This document shows, one piece after another, positions 44,781 to 57,076 of a stretch of 64,000 nt of DNA (position 1 is the first letter of the stretch; every line of letters begins with the position of its first letter). A program made the position numbers and the translations under genes. The DNA is from Calliopum simillimum (taxonomy: Eukaryota; Arthropoda; Insecta; Diptera; Lauxaniidae). The notes beneath the pieces were generated by a model. The model saw only the letters and a list, made by a program, of their open reading frames with translations. It was not told the DNA's origin and did not search any database. The stretch covers positions 27,209,964 through 27,273,963 of the forward strand of contig OX638370.1 of assembly GCA_951812925.1 (NCBI GenBank), read 5' to 3'.

Positions 44781-45480
44781 CAAACAGTATAAACGTAATT
44801 AGTAATGTTATAATTTCACTAATACAATCGATTCACAATTGCACTACTTTTGGTACTAATGACGGATTAAGCATTACATTTGGACCATTTTTGATACAAT
44901 GACTGACTTTGGACCATTTTTAATACAATTGATAATTAAAGTAATTTATTATAGTACTTACATAAAAACTAGACGAAAGATTGGACAATTGAGACAATTG
45001 ACTCCGTCGGTCGTACAGGGGAGATTTGAATATTTATTAAAGAATAAATAGCAAATATTATAGCATGTTTTGAAAGTTTGATAATGTCGATACACTGGAT
45101 AATCTTTGTTTGAAGGGGAAAAACCCACGTAAAGTAGTTGAAGTGATTGAACTTTTTAGGCCTTTGAGACACTCCTTGACATAATTGTCCATAGTATGAA
45201 AGGTATTGAAATAAGTATGTAAAGCAATGTTTGTCATAATTTTGTCAAAAATCTACAAAAATTGAAATTTTTTTGCCACTTTCATCGGTTTTTGTCATGA
45301 AATGAAACCGTGCAACAAATTTCAGAGAAATCCGAAATGTTGAGGTCAATTCTTGTAACGCTAGACATAGAATGGCTGCATTATAATTCGTAAAAACTCT
45401 ATTAAAATTTCGATATTGGAGCTATGAAACTATTTTCAAGCATGAAATACTTGAAAATGCTTTAGCTAGCTACGTCACTG

Positions 45481-47098
45481 ATAATGATATATGTAAATTT
45501 GTAGTTAATCAAAATCGCATTGTTACAAATTCAAATATTGAATATTGCATGATATGTTTGAAACCAGAAAAAAAAAATTGGATTTTCCAATTCAACGGAC
45601 TGTATCAATCAATTGAAGTAAAACAAAAATAATAAAATCACTCAATATAAAATAATACCAGTGATTTTAAAATGAAATTTCCCATACATTTGTGTACAGT
45701 ATGTGACATATAAATGAATACACACATACATAGTGAAATTTAAACTCTCTAAAACTTAAACCGGAAATACAATCCCCAACCAAACGGTATAAACTACTCA
45801 GGCATTAAAGGGGCATACAATGACAACACAAACAACAACCAGCGCCATTCCAAACATACAACGATAAACAAAAATGGTGTACACTGTGTCACACAGACAC
45901 AAATACATGCATGCGGCACACATGCTCCCAAGCAAGAGATTACAATAAAATATCCGCTTTCACATCAAATACAAAAAACAATAATAATAAGCAACAAAAA
46001 CACAACAAAAAAGACATTCTTCCGATTCGTACTTTTCTTATACGTGCATATATCCTTGTATATCCTTGTCATCAACATCAACACAATCGACAATGAACCG
46101 CATCCTTGTTGTTTCCATTTGTTTCATGTTCGCTTTGTTTTTTTTGTTTTTTTTTTGCGTAATCAATGCGTAAATGTAGGTAAAACGGTGTACTACATAC
46201 CAATACCAACGCACTTAATCCGTAATCGTCCTACATATCTTAACATGAGTTTGCAAACTTTATATTTTACTCTTTTATATGGAAATGTTCGGAAACAGTT
46301 CGTTTGGAAATTCTATTGTTTTCAATTGTTTTGTGTTTTTTGGTTGCCTTTCTTCTTTGTTTTGTTGATTCGATGCGTTACAAATCCATTACCGGATATT
46401 AGGAAAAACAGCTTCTTCTTGCAAGTATGTTTGTACATGCAATGCAAAATCACTGTAAGTTTGGGTGGCTCGAAAAATAAGATTTCTAGTTCGGTATTCA
46501 TTTTTATGGAGCTCAAACACCAGAATCAGTCACATAATACTTTCAGAGTTTTTTCAAAACAAAACTTTGCAATTATATAAATATTCAAGGTCAGCGGTCA
46601 TAAAACTATTTTTTCCAGATTTCTTAATATGTAGGAACTAACAAAAGTAGGCTTACTTAATCTTCATTCCTTTTTATCCGCTTAACATAAACGCCATTTA
46701 TTTCTATATATTTTTTTATTCTGTAGATACAGTTACCACAATAGTTATTAAAATAGTGTTTTTGAAGTTTCTCGTTTTCAGCATTAATTGTATTAGTTAC
46801 CTGCACACAGCCATCCCGTGAGATTTTTTTTAATTTTTTGAAATATCCACCAATCACAAGGCTCCAATACCGGAGAATATGGTCTTCGACGAATTTCTTC
46901 GAAACTAGAGACCACAATAAATCTAAATGTTATTTTAGGAATGTTTATTATAAGTAAGAAGTAGTTACACAATTCCTTTTTTTTTTGGTTTTTCTAAAAA
47001 TGTTCGAAAAAAAGCAGTCTTCAGTACACCATTTTGCAATTACTGCATGCCCAGTTTTCAGTGGAATACCAGCTAGAGTTTTTGATCTATTAAAGTAA
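45481..47098 (+). other. AT-rich sequence, no supported gene
   Basis: Contains a 178-codon open frame (46044-46580) that is rich in Phe, Leu, Tyr and Cys, has no recognised domain and lies in T-rich DNA; I do not accept it as a gene. A minus-strand frame at 46657-46917 ending near IKKYIEINGVYVKR faintly recalls Tc1/mariner transposase C-termini. Confidence 0.4.
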
Positions 47099-47324
47099 AT
47101 ACAAAGTAAAAATTTTACTTTAATTTTAAAAGCAAAAAGTATTTATGTAGAACAATGCCAAGAAAAGGATTAATTTTAACCTATTTTAGAATAAATTTTA
47201 TACTTTTTTTTGTATAAATTTCAAACTTTTTAGGAAAAAAATTTTAATTTAATACTAAAAATGTTTAAAATCAATACTAAAGGGAATCGAAAGTAAGAAA
47301 AGTAATTTATAATTTTTTAGTGTG
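47099..47324 (-). mobile_element. CACAC-ended MITE, copy 3
   Basis: It starts near TACAAAGTAAAAATTTTAC and ends TTTTTTAGTGTG. The interior AAAAAGTATTTATGTAGAAC and AAAATCAATACTAAAGGGAA matches the copies at 9641 and 19519. Confidence 0.6.
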
Positions 47325-47706
47325 TAGAATTCACTACCCCATTTAACATGAAAACATTTCTCAGTTCGTAATTCGGCATCTTAAAAACCCAACTGCTTTG
47401 GAAAAAAAAAGATGATTATTAATTTCAATTTTTAAGGAGAAAATCGTATAAAAGTTGTTTTTTTTTTTATTTTTTTTTTTTTTTTTTTTTTGACAGAATC
47501 TTATGTATTTATTTATTTTGAATGGAGAATGACGGCAGAATTGAGGCATTTAAGAAAAGAGGGAGTGTTAGTCGTTTTAGTTTTTTATATGAATCATCTT
47601 CACTGTCAGTTTATGCTTATAGAATGAAATATGATGGGTCGTCATCGTAAAAGCCCCAATTATAGATTAAAAAGACGCGCACGGAAAACCTGGTGCCCGA
47701 ATTATG

Positions 47707-48087
47707 ACCACATAAAATAGAACAAAAGTAAGAAGATTTCTCTATGGCTTTCATCCAAAAAGAAAGTTACATCGAAACCATTAGGAAATCTTCTTAAAAT
47801 AACATTTTCAAAGAAAATCTTATAATATTAGAACGAAATCTTATTGTTTTGAAGATGATTTCTCATAAAATTAAAATGATTTTCACATAATTTTCAGTAG
47901 AGTGAAAACATTGTTTCAATAAGAAATCTTACTAAATACGATGAGATTTCATCTTAGTATTAGAAAGATTTCATATAAATAGCAAAAGAAATTTTATGAA
48001 GATTTTCTCTATGGTTTTGATCTGACTATCTTTTTGGATGAAAACCACGGAGATATCTTCTTATTTTTGTTTTTTTTTTATGTGGTT
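47707..48087. mobile_element. Foldback MITE
   Basis: The left arm (ACCACATAAAATAGAAC, AAGTAAGAAGATTTCTC, TTTCATCCAAAAAG) and the right arm (CTTTTTGGATGAAAACC, GATATCTTCTTATTTTTG, TATGTGGT) are inverted over at least 60 bp. The interior repeats GAAATCTTA/TAAGATTTC motifs. Non-coding. Confidence 0.6.
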
Positions 48088-48149
48088 GATTTGGCTATGT
48101 ATAAGGTTTTGAAATTTTGAATACTCAACAATTTTTAGAAATTTTTTCA

Positions 48150-48300
48150 AGGCAAAGACAAAAAGCGAAACCAAGTCTTAATGCCCGAAACCAATACTCA
48201 ATATCAAGCCCAAGACCGAGAACAAGACTCAATGTCCAAGCCCGAGACTAAAATCAAGACACTGCTATGGTCTTGGTCTGGGTTTGCTCCTCACTATTCA
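48150..48300. repeat. GTCTTGG / CCAAGAC palindromic repeat block, copy 2
   Basis: Dense in CCAAG, CGAGAC and CAAGACTC, with GGTCTTGGTCTGGG at the right. It resembles 5230-5455 and likewise ends at CTCACTATTC. Confidence 0.45.
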
Positions 48301-48399
48301 AAAAAGATCAGAAAATGAAACTTGATTAAGAAATGTTTCCGGGTCGTACTTATCAATCTAAGCTTAAATACCTGTTACGATTTTATTGAAGTTGCAAAA

Positions 48400-48560
48400 T
48401 CCTACTTTTTCGAATATGTTTAGGAAATCGTGGATCTTCGTCAACTATAGCCTTGACCAGGGCTACATTTCTCTCATCGGCTGAAGATCTTGGTCGACGT
48501 TTCTGTAGCTCGTTCTCTACAGAAAAATGTCCAATCTGGAATCTTTAAAACAGTCTGTAC
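48400..48560 (-). pseudogene. Transposase N-terminal helix-turn-helix fragment
   Basis: The minus-strand frame ELQKRRPRSSADERN then VALVKAIVDEDPRFPKHIR looks like the region between the two helix-turn-helix halves of a Tc1/mariner-type transposase. It is flanked by stops, and no catalytic part was found. A fragment only. Confidence 0.5.
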
Positions 48561-48615
48561 AGATGGTGCATTTTTTCATTCCATATGCTCAGTATGAGTT
48601 CCACCGTAATAGTTT

Positions 48616-48724
48616 AGTCTTTAGGCAATAAGTCAGAAAAACTATTGAAAAACTATTATTAAACTATTTCAATTTGGTTTGACAAAAAACTATAGTTGCT
48701 GACTTAAGACCTTATTGCCTAACG
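48616..48724. repeat. Short hairpin repeat
   Basis: TTTAGGCAATAAGTCAGAAA near 48622 and the inverted TGACTTAAGACCTTATTGCC near 48701 form an imperfect hairpin with a seven-base insertion in one arm. Confidence 0.45.
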
Positions 48725-50999
48725 TCAAAGATATGTAAAATGAAATATTGTAAGACAATTGTGAATCACTTTACATCTTTGAAAGTTTTTAAAAAGAAAT
48801 AAACTAGCACCAACTCTGCGAAGTCCGGTCGTAAAATCTCAAAAATATCCAAAAAATTAGAGAAAGATTAGACCAAAACTTTATTTAAAAAGCCATAGAA
48901 GGTTTTATGACGAAATATGACTTCAAATATAGGGACGAAATGATGGCATTTATAATCAAACGTTAGGATAGCTCATAATTCAGACCCGTTATAGACAAAT
49001 TATGCAACCAAATTTGGATTCTGCAGCAAAATATACATCTGAAATAACTATCTAGTTCATTTGAAACTAACTAAAATTTATCATATCAATCGAAAAGCTC
49101 TGTATGTGACAAACTAACTTCATTTATGCTTAACTTATAATAAACCAGCTAAAACATCTTAACCAAGCAAGTGGAAATGGGCAATTAGTGCCTTCATCTT
49201 ATGATAAACCAAACTTTTTGAACTAACCCAATTACGATAGAAAGTATGAAATAGCTGCGTAGATAAAATGCATGAATACAAGTAATAAATTTACATTCGA
49301 AAAAGAAGAATTTAAATTTTAATCTTCTAAGATTGACCCTGTTTAGTTGAATTGGAAGATTTGTCTTTTTCCAACGTACTTGTATAGCTACCAATTTAAT
49401 TTTATCTAAGGTTTATAGAATTTTTATATTTTGTCATTGCATTGGATGTATTTAGTATCTATATCTATAGGTACATTTTGTAAATTTATTGCGGCTTTTA
49501 TTGAAAAAACATAACCTCAAATTTGTCTCAGTTGGTACTGGTTACAATTTTAATCAAGTTATTTGCTTAATAATGATAAATATTTGAGATGAAATAAATT
49601 CTGGAAAAATATCAATGCGATGCGATATTTTATGTGTACGATGTTGTTGATACTCTTCGATAGTTTTACCTACTATATCATATTCATTTCAAATACTTAT
49701 TTCTTTGATAAAGATAAATGTTTTTAACATATTCGAAATTCATAGAAATCCACATGCATTTGCATCCTTTGCAAATCCAATTTTTAATTGTACCATCCTT
49801 TTGTATCCTTACAGCTTTAAGAAGCTTAATTTGCAATTTAATTTTATTTCTGTTTCAACTGATTTACAACCATGAAATCTTAGTTTCATACAGACAGCAC
49901 AGCACAAAAGGACATTGCAATCTGCTTGCTATTCACATACATACATAGATACAAATTCATTTGACCCCTAAAGCATTACACCTAATACACGACTGGGAAG
50001 TGGGAGGATGTCCCAAAAACCACAAATAATAAAAAGAGAATATAACACCCGTAAAACCAGTGAAACATCGAAACCAAATTCTACATAAATTTCCCATTTA
50101 AAATTTATTTATTTATCCCATGTCTTTATTGTGCTTTTAAAAAACAAAATTTTTCTGCATTTTCTTCTCTTTTTTATGGAAAAATGTTGTTTGGTTTTGT
50201 TTACGACTGAAATCCAGAGAAGCAGAAAATCCAATCAATGTGCGCACAACAATAACAACAATATGCAAAATATAAAAACTCAAAGATACAAAAATAAAAA
50301 ATTCAAAATAACAAGAAAGTTTAAGGATTTTTGGTTTGGCATAGCAAATATTTGCACTTTATTTTAAGTGTGAGTGTATTTGCTATCGCGCTTATGGATT
50401 ATGACAAGTAAAAGTTTGTTCCAAATAATATGCAGCATAATCAATCGTTTGTCGAAAAGGGGACAGCATATCTTTTATATCATGGAAGTTGTTCAGAAGT
50501 TTATTATATATAAATAGGCCATCGATCACACTAAAAATGAAAATTCAAAAACTATCGGGTTATCTAATTTTAAAATTATTAATAAAATAGATTTTAAGAG
50601 TTGAATCCATTTTTGATATGAAGCAATACTTTCCGTTCTACACGTTTTTGTTAAGCATTTTTATCTAGCCTACTGTAGTTGCTACAGTATTCTCAATTTT
50701 TAGCCCAGGACATGTGTAAATTTAAAGTTTTGAAAATACTCTCAAAATTCAGAAAACCTTAAAAACAGAGGATAAATTCAATTGGTCGGAAAAGGTCAAA
50801 AACTATCGTAAAAGTTTTCATTAATTGGAAAGCATTAAAAAAAAAAAGCAAAATCGAATAAGTAGTTCGAACAATATTTTAAAAATCAATTATGATTGAG
50901 AAGTGTCAAAAATCGATCAAAATATGTATTTCAAAAAATATGTATTAAAAAGCCGACAAGTTTGGAATCGGAAGGTACCAAAAAATATGCAAAAATTAT
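48725..50999 (+). other. AT-rich sequence, nothing recognised
   Basis: No gene or transposon end identified; open frames are short and of low complexity. Confidence 0.4.
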
Positions 51000-51480
51000 G
51001 TATCAAAAAAGTTGTTCGGCGTTCGTTTGCTTCCTAAAAAGAGTACCAAATATCTGGGTCTGATTTTTGATAGGAAAGAGTCTTGGAAGCTAAATACAGA
51101 GGAATTTATGTGGGAACCATGCATTACTTTTTACACATGCAAGCGAATGTTTAACAAATATTGGGGTCTTAAGCCAGAAGTAGTTTTGTGGATGTATTAG
51201 GCCGATTCCAACTTACGGAACTCATGTCTGATGGAAAGCCTTAAACTAGCAAATAACTTTGGCAGTTTCATCAAAAATTCAAAAAATGGCAGGAATAAAG
51301 AGTAATCAGAGCTCTAAACACTGAATTTTTTGCCGCCCTCGACGCTTTGTTTGACTAATAAACCTCTTGATATTTACCCTAAAGTAGTTGTAGAAAAGTG
51401 CTATAAGTTTGAAGGAATCTGGTTTTGGAGACGAAAACCTTACTAGAGTACGCTTTGCGACCAAAATTCAACCACTTCAA
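51000..51480 (+). pseudogene. LINE reverse transcriptase C-terminal remnant
   Basis: The plus-strand frame from 51012 reads KLFGVRLLPKKSTKYLGLIF, then DRKESWKLN, then FYTCKRMFNKYWGLKPEVV. This is the KYLGVxLDxKLSW and ACKRxxGKxWGLKP region that follows the RT palm in Jockey/LOA/I/R1-type LINEs. A stop at 51198 ends the open part, and homology continues in broken form to about 51480 (GIWFWRRKPY). RNase H-like sequence at 52130-52440 is probably the same element. Confidence 0.75.
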
Positions 51481-51679
51481 TTTGACTTTAAAGAAACCAT
51501 GGACCTATAATTGCAATAACTGTATATTTTGTTTTTAGAAGCTTGGAGCTGCTCACTAAGGAACAAAAACTTTTAATATCCTTTTTAATTTTTAATTTCT
51601 ATCGCTAACGTTAAGCAAACCTTTATTCCAAGTGGCATTAAGCGTAATGCAGCAGTTTGGCCGTGAAACCATTTATTCT

Positions 51680-51970
51680 ATTTACGGGGGTGGCACCCCC
51701 CTCTAAAAATCTTCAACTTTTAACAAGCCTTCCTTAGTGTTAAGCATATCTCAGTACCAACTTCCATAAAAATCTTAGCAGCTGCTTAGCACTGATAGCA
51801 TGTTAATCCGTTAGGGGCGTGGCACCGCCCATTTGAAAGCATAATGATAATTTTATCGTTTTTTAGTGGTAACTAACTATCTCCATAGCAAATTTCGTTT
51901 AAATTGATGCAGTGGTTTAGCCGCTAGAGCGATTTTTCCATTTAGGAGCGTGGTGCCGCACACTTTAAAA
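51680..51970 (+). repeat. GGCGTGGCACCGCCC-type tandem repeat
   Basis: GGGGGTGGCACCCCCC at about 51696, AGGGGCGTGGCACCGCCCAT at about 51815 and AGGAGCGTGGTGCCGCACAC at about 51943, spaced about 120-130 bp, in T-rich context with TTAGCA and TATCTCCATA motifs. It resembles the 140-bp module at 24050 and 61880 but is more diverged. It separates the RT and RNase H pieces of the LINE. Confidence 0.5.
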
Positions 51971-52129
51971 AAAAGAACTATAATTTTATGCACTGCTCCT
52001 CCTTACAACCTGTCCAACAAAAAAATCAAGCGAATCGGCTAAAATTTTGGTATAAAAACAGTGACTGAACCAATTTTGTTTGCCTATTTATAAATAAGAA
52101 GACGATTGCAGCATTTTGCACAATTTCCT

Positions 52130-52560
52130 ATCTGTGATATTGATAGTGGAACTGATTTCACCAATCCCAAATTAACGTACCGAACTAATTTTCAAGTTGA
52201 AATAGCTGAAAGGAATGGTTCTACTCTGATTCTGAATTCCAAAGAATATACATTGATGGCTCGAAAATGAAGTCTGTTACAGGTGCCGGGGTGTTTTCCA
52301 AAGACTTGAATATCAGCGAGTTTTGTGCTTTAGACCGCTACTATAGCTTATTTCAAGCGGAAATTCTAGCTGTCTCATAGGCATGCCAAATTATTGTACC
52401 CAAAATATACGTTGTTATTCAGGAAGCCATTTAGGTCCTTGGTTACAACATTACTAAGTCGCGCTTATCTCTATGTTGTAAGCTATAAAGTTGACTATGG
52501 ACCCTTGCAGTCTGTGTGTGGCAATATTGCCGCCACCCTAACCTAACCTAAGCTATAAAG
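52130..52560 (+). pseudogene. LINE RNase H remnant and 3' end
   Basis: Across frames I read KEYTLMARK (YTDGSKM-like), GAGVFSKDLNISE, RYYSLFQAEILAVS and ACQII-like pieces. These match the type I RNase H domain of LINE polyproteins (TDGS, GAGV, FQAEI). Near 52520-52552 the sequence ends GCCGCCACCCTAACCTAACC. Stops and shifts are frequent. Confidence 0.65.
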
Positions 52561-53860
52561 TGTTTGAAAACCACTTCTTCTAATCTTTTGATGTTTTTAC
52601 TTAAAGACGTCCCCCAAATCCATTTTGGAGTTATAAAAATTTGGAAATAAAATTATAAGCCGGATATACAATGGGCCCAACCAAAATTGACCTAACTTAA
52701 ACTAAAATATTGATAAATTAATAGACATTCAAAAGTATCTCCAGTATCGAAATATTTCTTCATTTTGGTAACCCCCAGTAGAATTTTCCGTAGAATTTTT
52801 TGTCGATCACTTTAACAGTTCATAGAAAAAAAAAGTCGCAAATAATGGGATAAAATGTTCAAAAAAAATTAAGAGTCTTAGAGGACTAGATTTATTCAAA
52901 GTTAAGCTTCAGCTTTGTAGGAGAGGGAGTGGCATATCTCTTGGGTAATGCAAACGGATTTTATATAAACAACAGAATTATAAAATTTGGACAATAGAGC
53001 ATGGAACAAATTATGAAAACACATAACATACTTCAAAACGATATATTCACGGAGACAAGCGGAACTTTTTTTATATGTATATGATGTAGTTTACTTAATG
53101 TTTGTCTGGACGAAAGGGATCATCTGAAAACAGATCTGAAATATGCAATATATTTCCTAAAGATTTATGTAATCATTAAATTCGACAGCATTTAATTATT
53201 TTTTTAACCTCAAAATAATTTAAAACATGAATGTTTTAATTTTAAATGCATTTGCATGTCATTGTGGTTTTTTAAAATTTATTTCATTAGTGTTTCTTTT
53301 CTTTTTCCAACAATGCTACATACTGGTAATTTAAAAAAAAATCGGACATTTGTCATTGATAATGACGCTAAAAATTGAAATCATTACAATTTATTATGTT
53401 TTTTGTGGTGAGTGAAGCGTTAATTTATTACAACATCCTGCAGGGATTTTTTTTTATTCTATATCATTATATGTTCGTATGTATACCAATTGCAATACAC
53501 TTGCAATATATGCATATATACTACAGCAGTTGTTATTCCATATACTCGTGCATTTATTCATAATATTTTCTTAATTAATGCAAAAGGTGCCTCTAGCATC
53601 CTTGATCATTGCGATAAATAGTTTTCCGTCATTTGCACAACTGACTCAAGGCGCTACGCTAATCAGTAACAAATAATATTGTGGCTGATGGAAAATTATA
53701 TCTACAAAGCATGGATAAGGAATCCCTTAAGTATATAAAGGTCAGCTCTAATCATAATCAAAGTGAGAAAGGAATAAGAGAATTATAAACATTTCGTAAA
53801 ATAGACGCTTATACTTAGTTTGAAGAAAGTCCTGCAGTCAAAAACGGAAATAAGATGATA
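52561..53860 (+). other. AT-rich sequence, nothing recognised
   Basis: No gene or transposon end identified apart from T- and A-rich low complexity. Confidence 0.4.
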
Positions 53861-54263
53861 TCATACTACTATAGAAAATACAATGTCTGTCTGTCTCTCT
53901 GTTTCTCCATGAGTCGAGAACCAATCGTCCGATTTACATGATTTTTTTTCCCCCTTATAGATATTTTGCATGGCAAGGTTTGAGGATACATTTTATTTCG
54001 AAATATCTTCGGCTTCGTCTCAGGGTTCAAAATCAGTTATCCGATTTGCATTATTTTTTGCTTTCGAAGACATGCTATCAGGTGAGATTCCAGGACAAAC
54101 TTTAATTTGAAATATCCTCGGCTTCGCCCAGAATATTGAAAAATTCTGCCAATTTCCGCTGAAAAAATATTCAATACAGCGATGACTGATATGGTAAGAT
54201 AAGGTACATACATTTTTAAAGGGTATCGGGAACGGGCGAACGAAATCGCTCCCGGAAAACTAG
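53861..54263 (+). mobile_element. Non-autonomous Helitron
   Basis: Starts A/TCATACTACTATAGAAAAT at 53861 and ends GCGAACGAAATCGCTCCCGG, continuing AAAACTAG at 54263 followed by T. A GCGA/TCGC-type hairpin precedes CTAG. It is 403 bp with no coding capacity, the same family as 373-815. Confidence 0.8.
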
Positions 54264-54439
54264 TTTTCAATATAATAATATATTTTTACTAAGATATAAA
54301 AGGTGGTATGTCCCCTTTTTCGAAACGGGTGTTTTTATTCATCTAGATGACTCTCAGTGAGGTCTAGAAAGTATCATAGTATTCCTCAGCACCTAAAGGT
54401 TCCCAAAATAAAATTAATTACAGAATATAATAAGCCCTT

Positions 54440-55540
54440 TTTTGAATTTCACCGATGTTTTGGATATTTTCCGATACTTTTTGGACTTTTATCGATATTT
54501 TATATGTTTTTCGACACTTTCAAACATTTACCGATATTTTCGAAGTTTTTCCATACGTTTGAATATTACCGATATTTTAGATGTTTTCAATTCTTTTGGA
54601 TTTACACAAATATTTTGAACATACTTCGATATTTTTCGAATTTTACCAATATATTGGATGTCTTTCGATACTTTTGGACTTTTACCGATATTTTAGATGA
54701 TTTTCGATATTTTAAGGCTTTTACCGATATATTGGATATTTTTCGATAATTTTGGGATTTTAGCGATATTTTTGATGTTTTTCGAAACATTTGGACTTCT
54801 ACCGATATTTTAGATATTTTCAATACTTTTGAACTTTTACCGATATTTTAAATGTTTTCGATACTTTTGGACTTATACCTATTTTTAAGATGTTTTTCGA
54901 TACTTCTGGACTTTTATCTATATGATGGATGTTTTTCGATACTTTGGTACTTTTATAGACATTTTAAATTTTGTCCAATACTATTGGACTCTGGCCAATA
55001 TTTTAGATGTTTTCGATACTTTTGGACTTTCACCGTTATTTTGGATGTTTTTCGATACTTCGATCAATATATTAGATATTTCTCTACACTTTTAGACTTT
55101 TACCAATATTTTGGAAGTTTTTCGATACTTTTGAATTTTACCGATATTTTATTTTATTTATTTATTTATTTTTATTTGGATTTTTACCGATATTTTAGAA
55201 GTTTTTCGATGCTTTTGTCGATATTTAAGATGCTTTCAATACTTTTATAATGTATTTCGATACTTGATATTTTAGATGTTTTTCGATACTTCTGGACTTT
55301 TACTGATATGATGGAAGTTTTTCGATAATTTTGAATGTTACCGATATTTTAGATGTTTTCGATACTTTTGGAATTGTACCGATATTTTAAATGTTTTCCG
55401 ATACTTTTGTACTTTTACCTATATTTTAGATGTTTTCGAAAATTTAGGGCTTTCACCGATATGATAGTCGTTTTTCGATACTTTTGGACTTCTACGATTT
55501 ATACAATAAATTTTCGATACTTTTAAATTGCAGTTATGCA
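54440..55540 (+). repeat. 39-bp minisatellite, about 28 units
   Basis: A unit of about 39 bp, made of TTTTAGATGTTTTTCGATAC plus TTTTGGACTTTTACCGATA, repeats with variation through the region. Because 39 is a multiple of three, open frames appear on both strands with 13-residue repeats (such as FTDILDVFRYFWT). These are by-products of the array, not proteins. Confidence 0.92.
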
Positions 55541-56066
55541 ATGATGTCAGCAGAACTTTACACACTGTCTCAGAGTTCTTTTTCCTTTTACTATTTAGTT
55601 TATTTTGGGTTTTTTTTAATGACGCTCATTTTTGTCAAAATTTGGCCACCGGCGATATCTGACCAATATGTCCAAATACATCATATTTTTCCATTTTTAC
55701 ACAGATGTATCGAAATGGTACTTGTTCATAGCATTTCGATCAGAACGAAATATTTTTATTTGATAACATAGGGCAGCGCAAGGATTTTGCGAAGTGGAAC
55801 TTTAAATTTGATTTGAATAATCATGGATTCGCCGAATTCACCATTATACTCAAGGTACCTTTGCTTTGAAGTTCAAAAATCGCTATTTTGAGGCTCAAAA
55901 ATATATTATACTCAAATTAAACTGCGTTATTTATTCCTGCCGATGTCATTGGAATGCCATAATCCTTCTTAATAAACTTTATCTATCAATCTTCCGAATT
56001 GGATCTTTAATTTTTGAATCATCATCCATTTAAGTAAAGGTATCTCAACTCTACATATATAAAATA
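55541..56066 (+). other. AT-rich sequence, nothing recognised
   Basis: Spacer between the minisatellite and the Helitron. No feature identified. Confidence 0.4.
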
Positions 56067-56142
56067 CTAGCTTTTACCCGCGACTTCGTCTGCGTAGCAT
56101 TAGTACTTCGAATAACCTAGACTTTTTTTTCCGAAGTTTCAT

Positions 56143-56680
56143 TGTATGTATGTATGTATGTATTCTCCTTTAACTCCTAGGAGGAGCATAGGGCCAATAT
56201 GAAATCTCTCCATTTGTCACGATCCCTTGCGATGACTTTGATCTCTTGCCACGATTTTCCCGATTCTTGGATTTCCTTTTCCAACGACCTTTTCCAGTTG
56301 GTTTTGGGTCTACCACGTCCTCTACTGCCTTGTGGATTCCACTCAAGGGCCTGGCGACAAACTTCGCTGTGTGGTTTCCGGAGAGTGTGACCAATCCATC
56401 CCCATTTGCGCAGCTTGATCTCGTTTGCTATAGCTTTCTGTTTGCATTTTTGATGTAGCTCGGCATTTGATATAGTGCGAGGCCACCAAACCTTTAATAT
56501 ACGCCTTAAGCATTTGTTGACGAATACTTGCAGCTTGTTTGTTAGTTGTTCAGTAACAAGCCATGTTTCGCACCCATATAACAAAACCGATTTCACATTC
56601 GAATCAAAAATGCGCACTCTCGTTTTGGTGGATATAACGGATGAAGACCATATTTTGTTCAGTTGAGCAATATCTACAAA
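56143..56680 (-). pseudogene. RTE-like LINE, 5'-truncated, nested in the Helitron
   Basis: An open minus-strand frame encodes the polymerase C-terminus: AQLNKIWSSSVISTKTRVRI, then SVLLYGCETWLVT, VNKCLRRILKVWWP, RKWGWIGHTLRKPHSEVCRQ, ALEWNPQGSRGRGRPKTNW, and ARDRDKWRDFILALCSS just before the stop. The 3' end has a short (ATAC)n tail at 56143-56163 (TGTATGTATGTATG on the plus strand), typical of RTE elements. The intact frame implies a rather recent insertion. The 5' truncation is near 56680; the reading frame upstream to 56791 is Helitron sequence. Confidence 0.8.
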
Positions 56681-57076
56681 ATGTGAGTGAATAGGTGAGA
56701 TGTATTTATTTAAGAACCATCCCATAAAAAAATTGCCACTTTGTTTTTCATCCATTATAGAATCAATCCATAATGAACTTTTTTTTCCCAATTTTTTATT
56801 TGTTTTTTATGTATGGGTAGAATACAGAACCAACAGAATACAAATAATTCTAAAATAAACATTTAGTTTCTATAAAATATTTCAGTACAATAGTGTAATT
56901 CATCGTCTATAACGGAATAGCCAAATTTCGGGCTTGATTTTAGGCCACCAGCTGCTTTTCATCGGAAAGGTCTGGTATTTTTTGAACTCTGAAGATTTTC
57001 AGCATACTTTTCTTCTGTAGTCTTTGTATAGTGGATAGTTTTTTCTGGAACAGTCCATATAATTTAATTGAGCACA

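Larger units (their letters stand above)
43087..45480. mobile_element. Possible hAT-like element
   Basis: The left end CAGTGGCGTAGCTATC and the right end in reverse complement CAGTGACGTAGCTAGC form a 13-14 bp inverted repeat with a CAG start, as in hAT elements. The 8-bp flanks (ATAAAAAA and ATAATGAT) do not match, so the pairing of these ends is inferred. The interior has repeated ACATTTGGACCA phrases (43244, 44877), a nested MITE and a tRNA-like piece. No transposase is recognised. Confidence 0.45.

Noticed and set aside
46044..46580. 178-codon open frame
   Set aside because: Composition follows T-rich low-complexity DNA; no domain, no repeat family, no splice or start support.
52534..52552. 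Telomere-like CCTAACC repeats
   Set aside because: Only two to three units, at the end of a LINE remnant; more likely the LINE's own 3' sequence than telomeric DNA.
54357..55250. Open frames of 130 and 132 codons with 13-residue repeats
   Set aside because: They are the direct product of a 39-bp minisatellite that is open on both strands.
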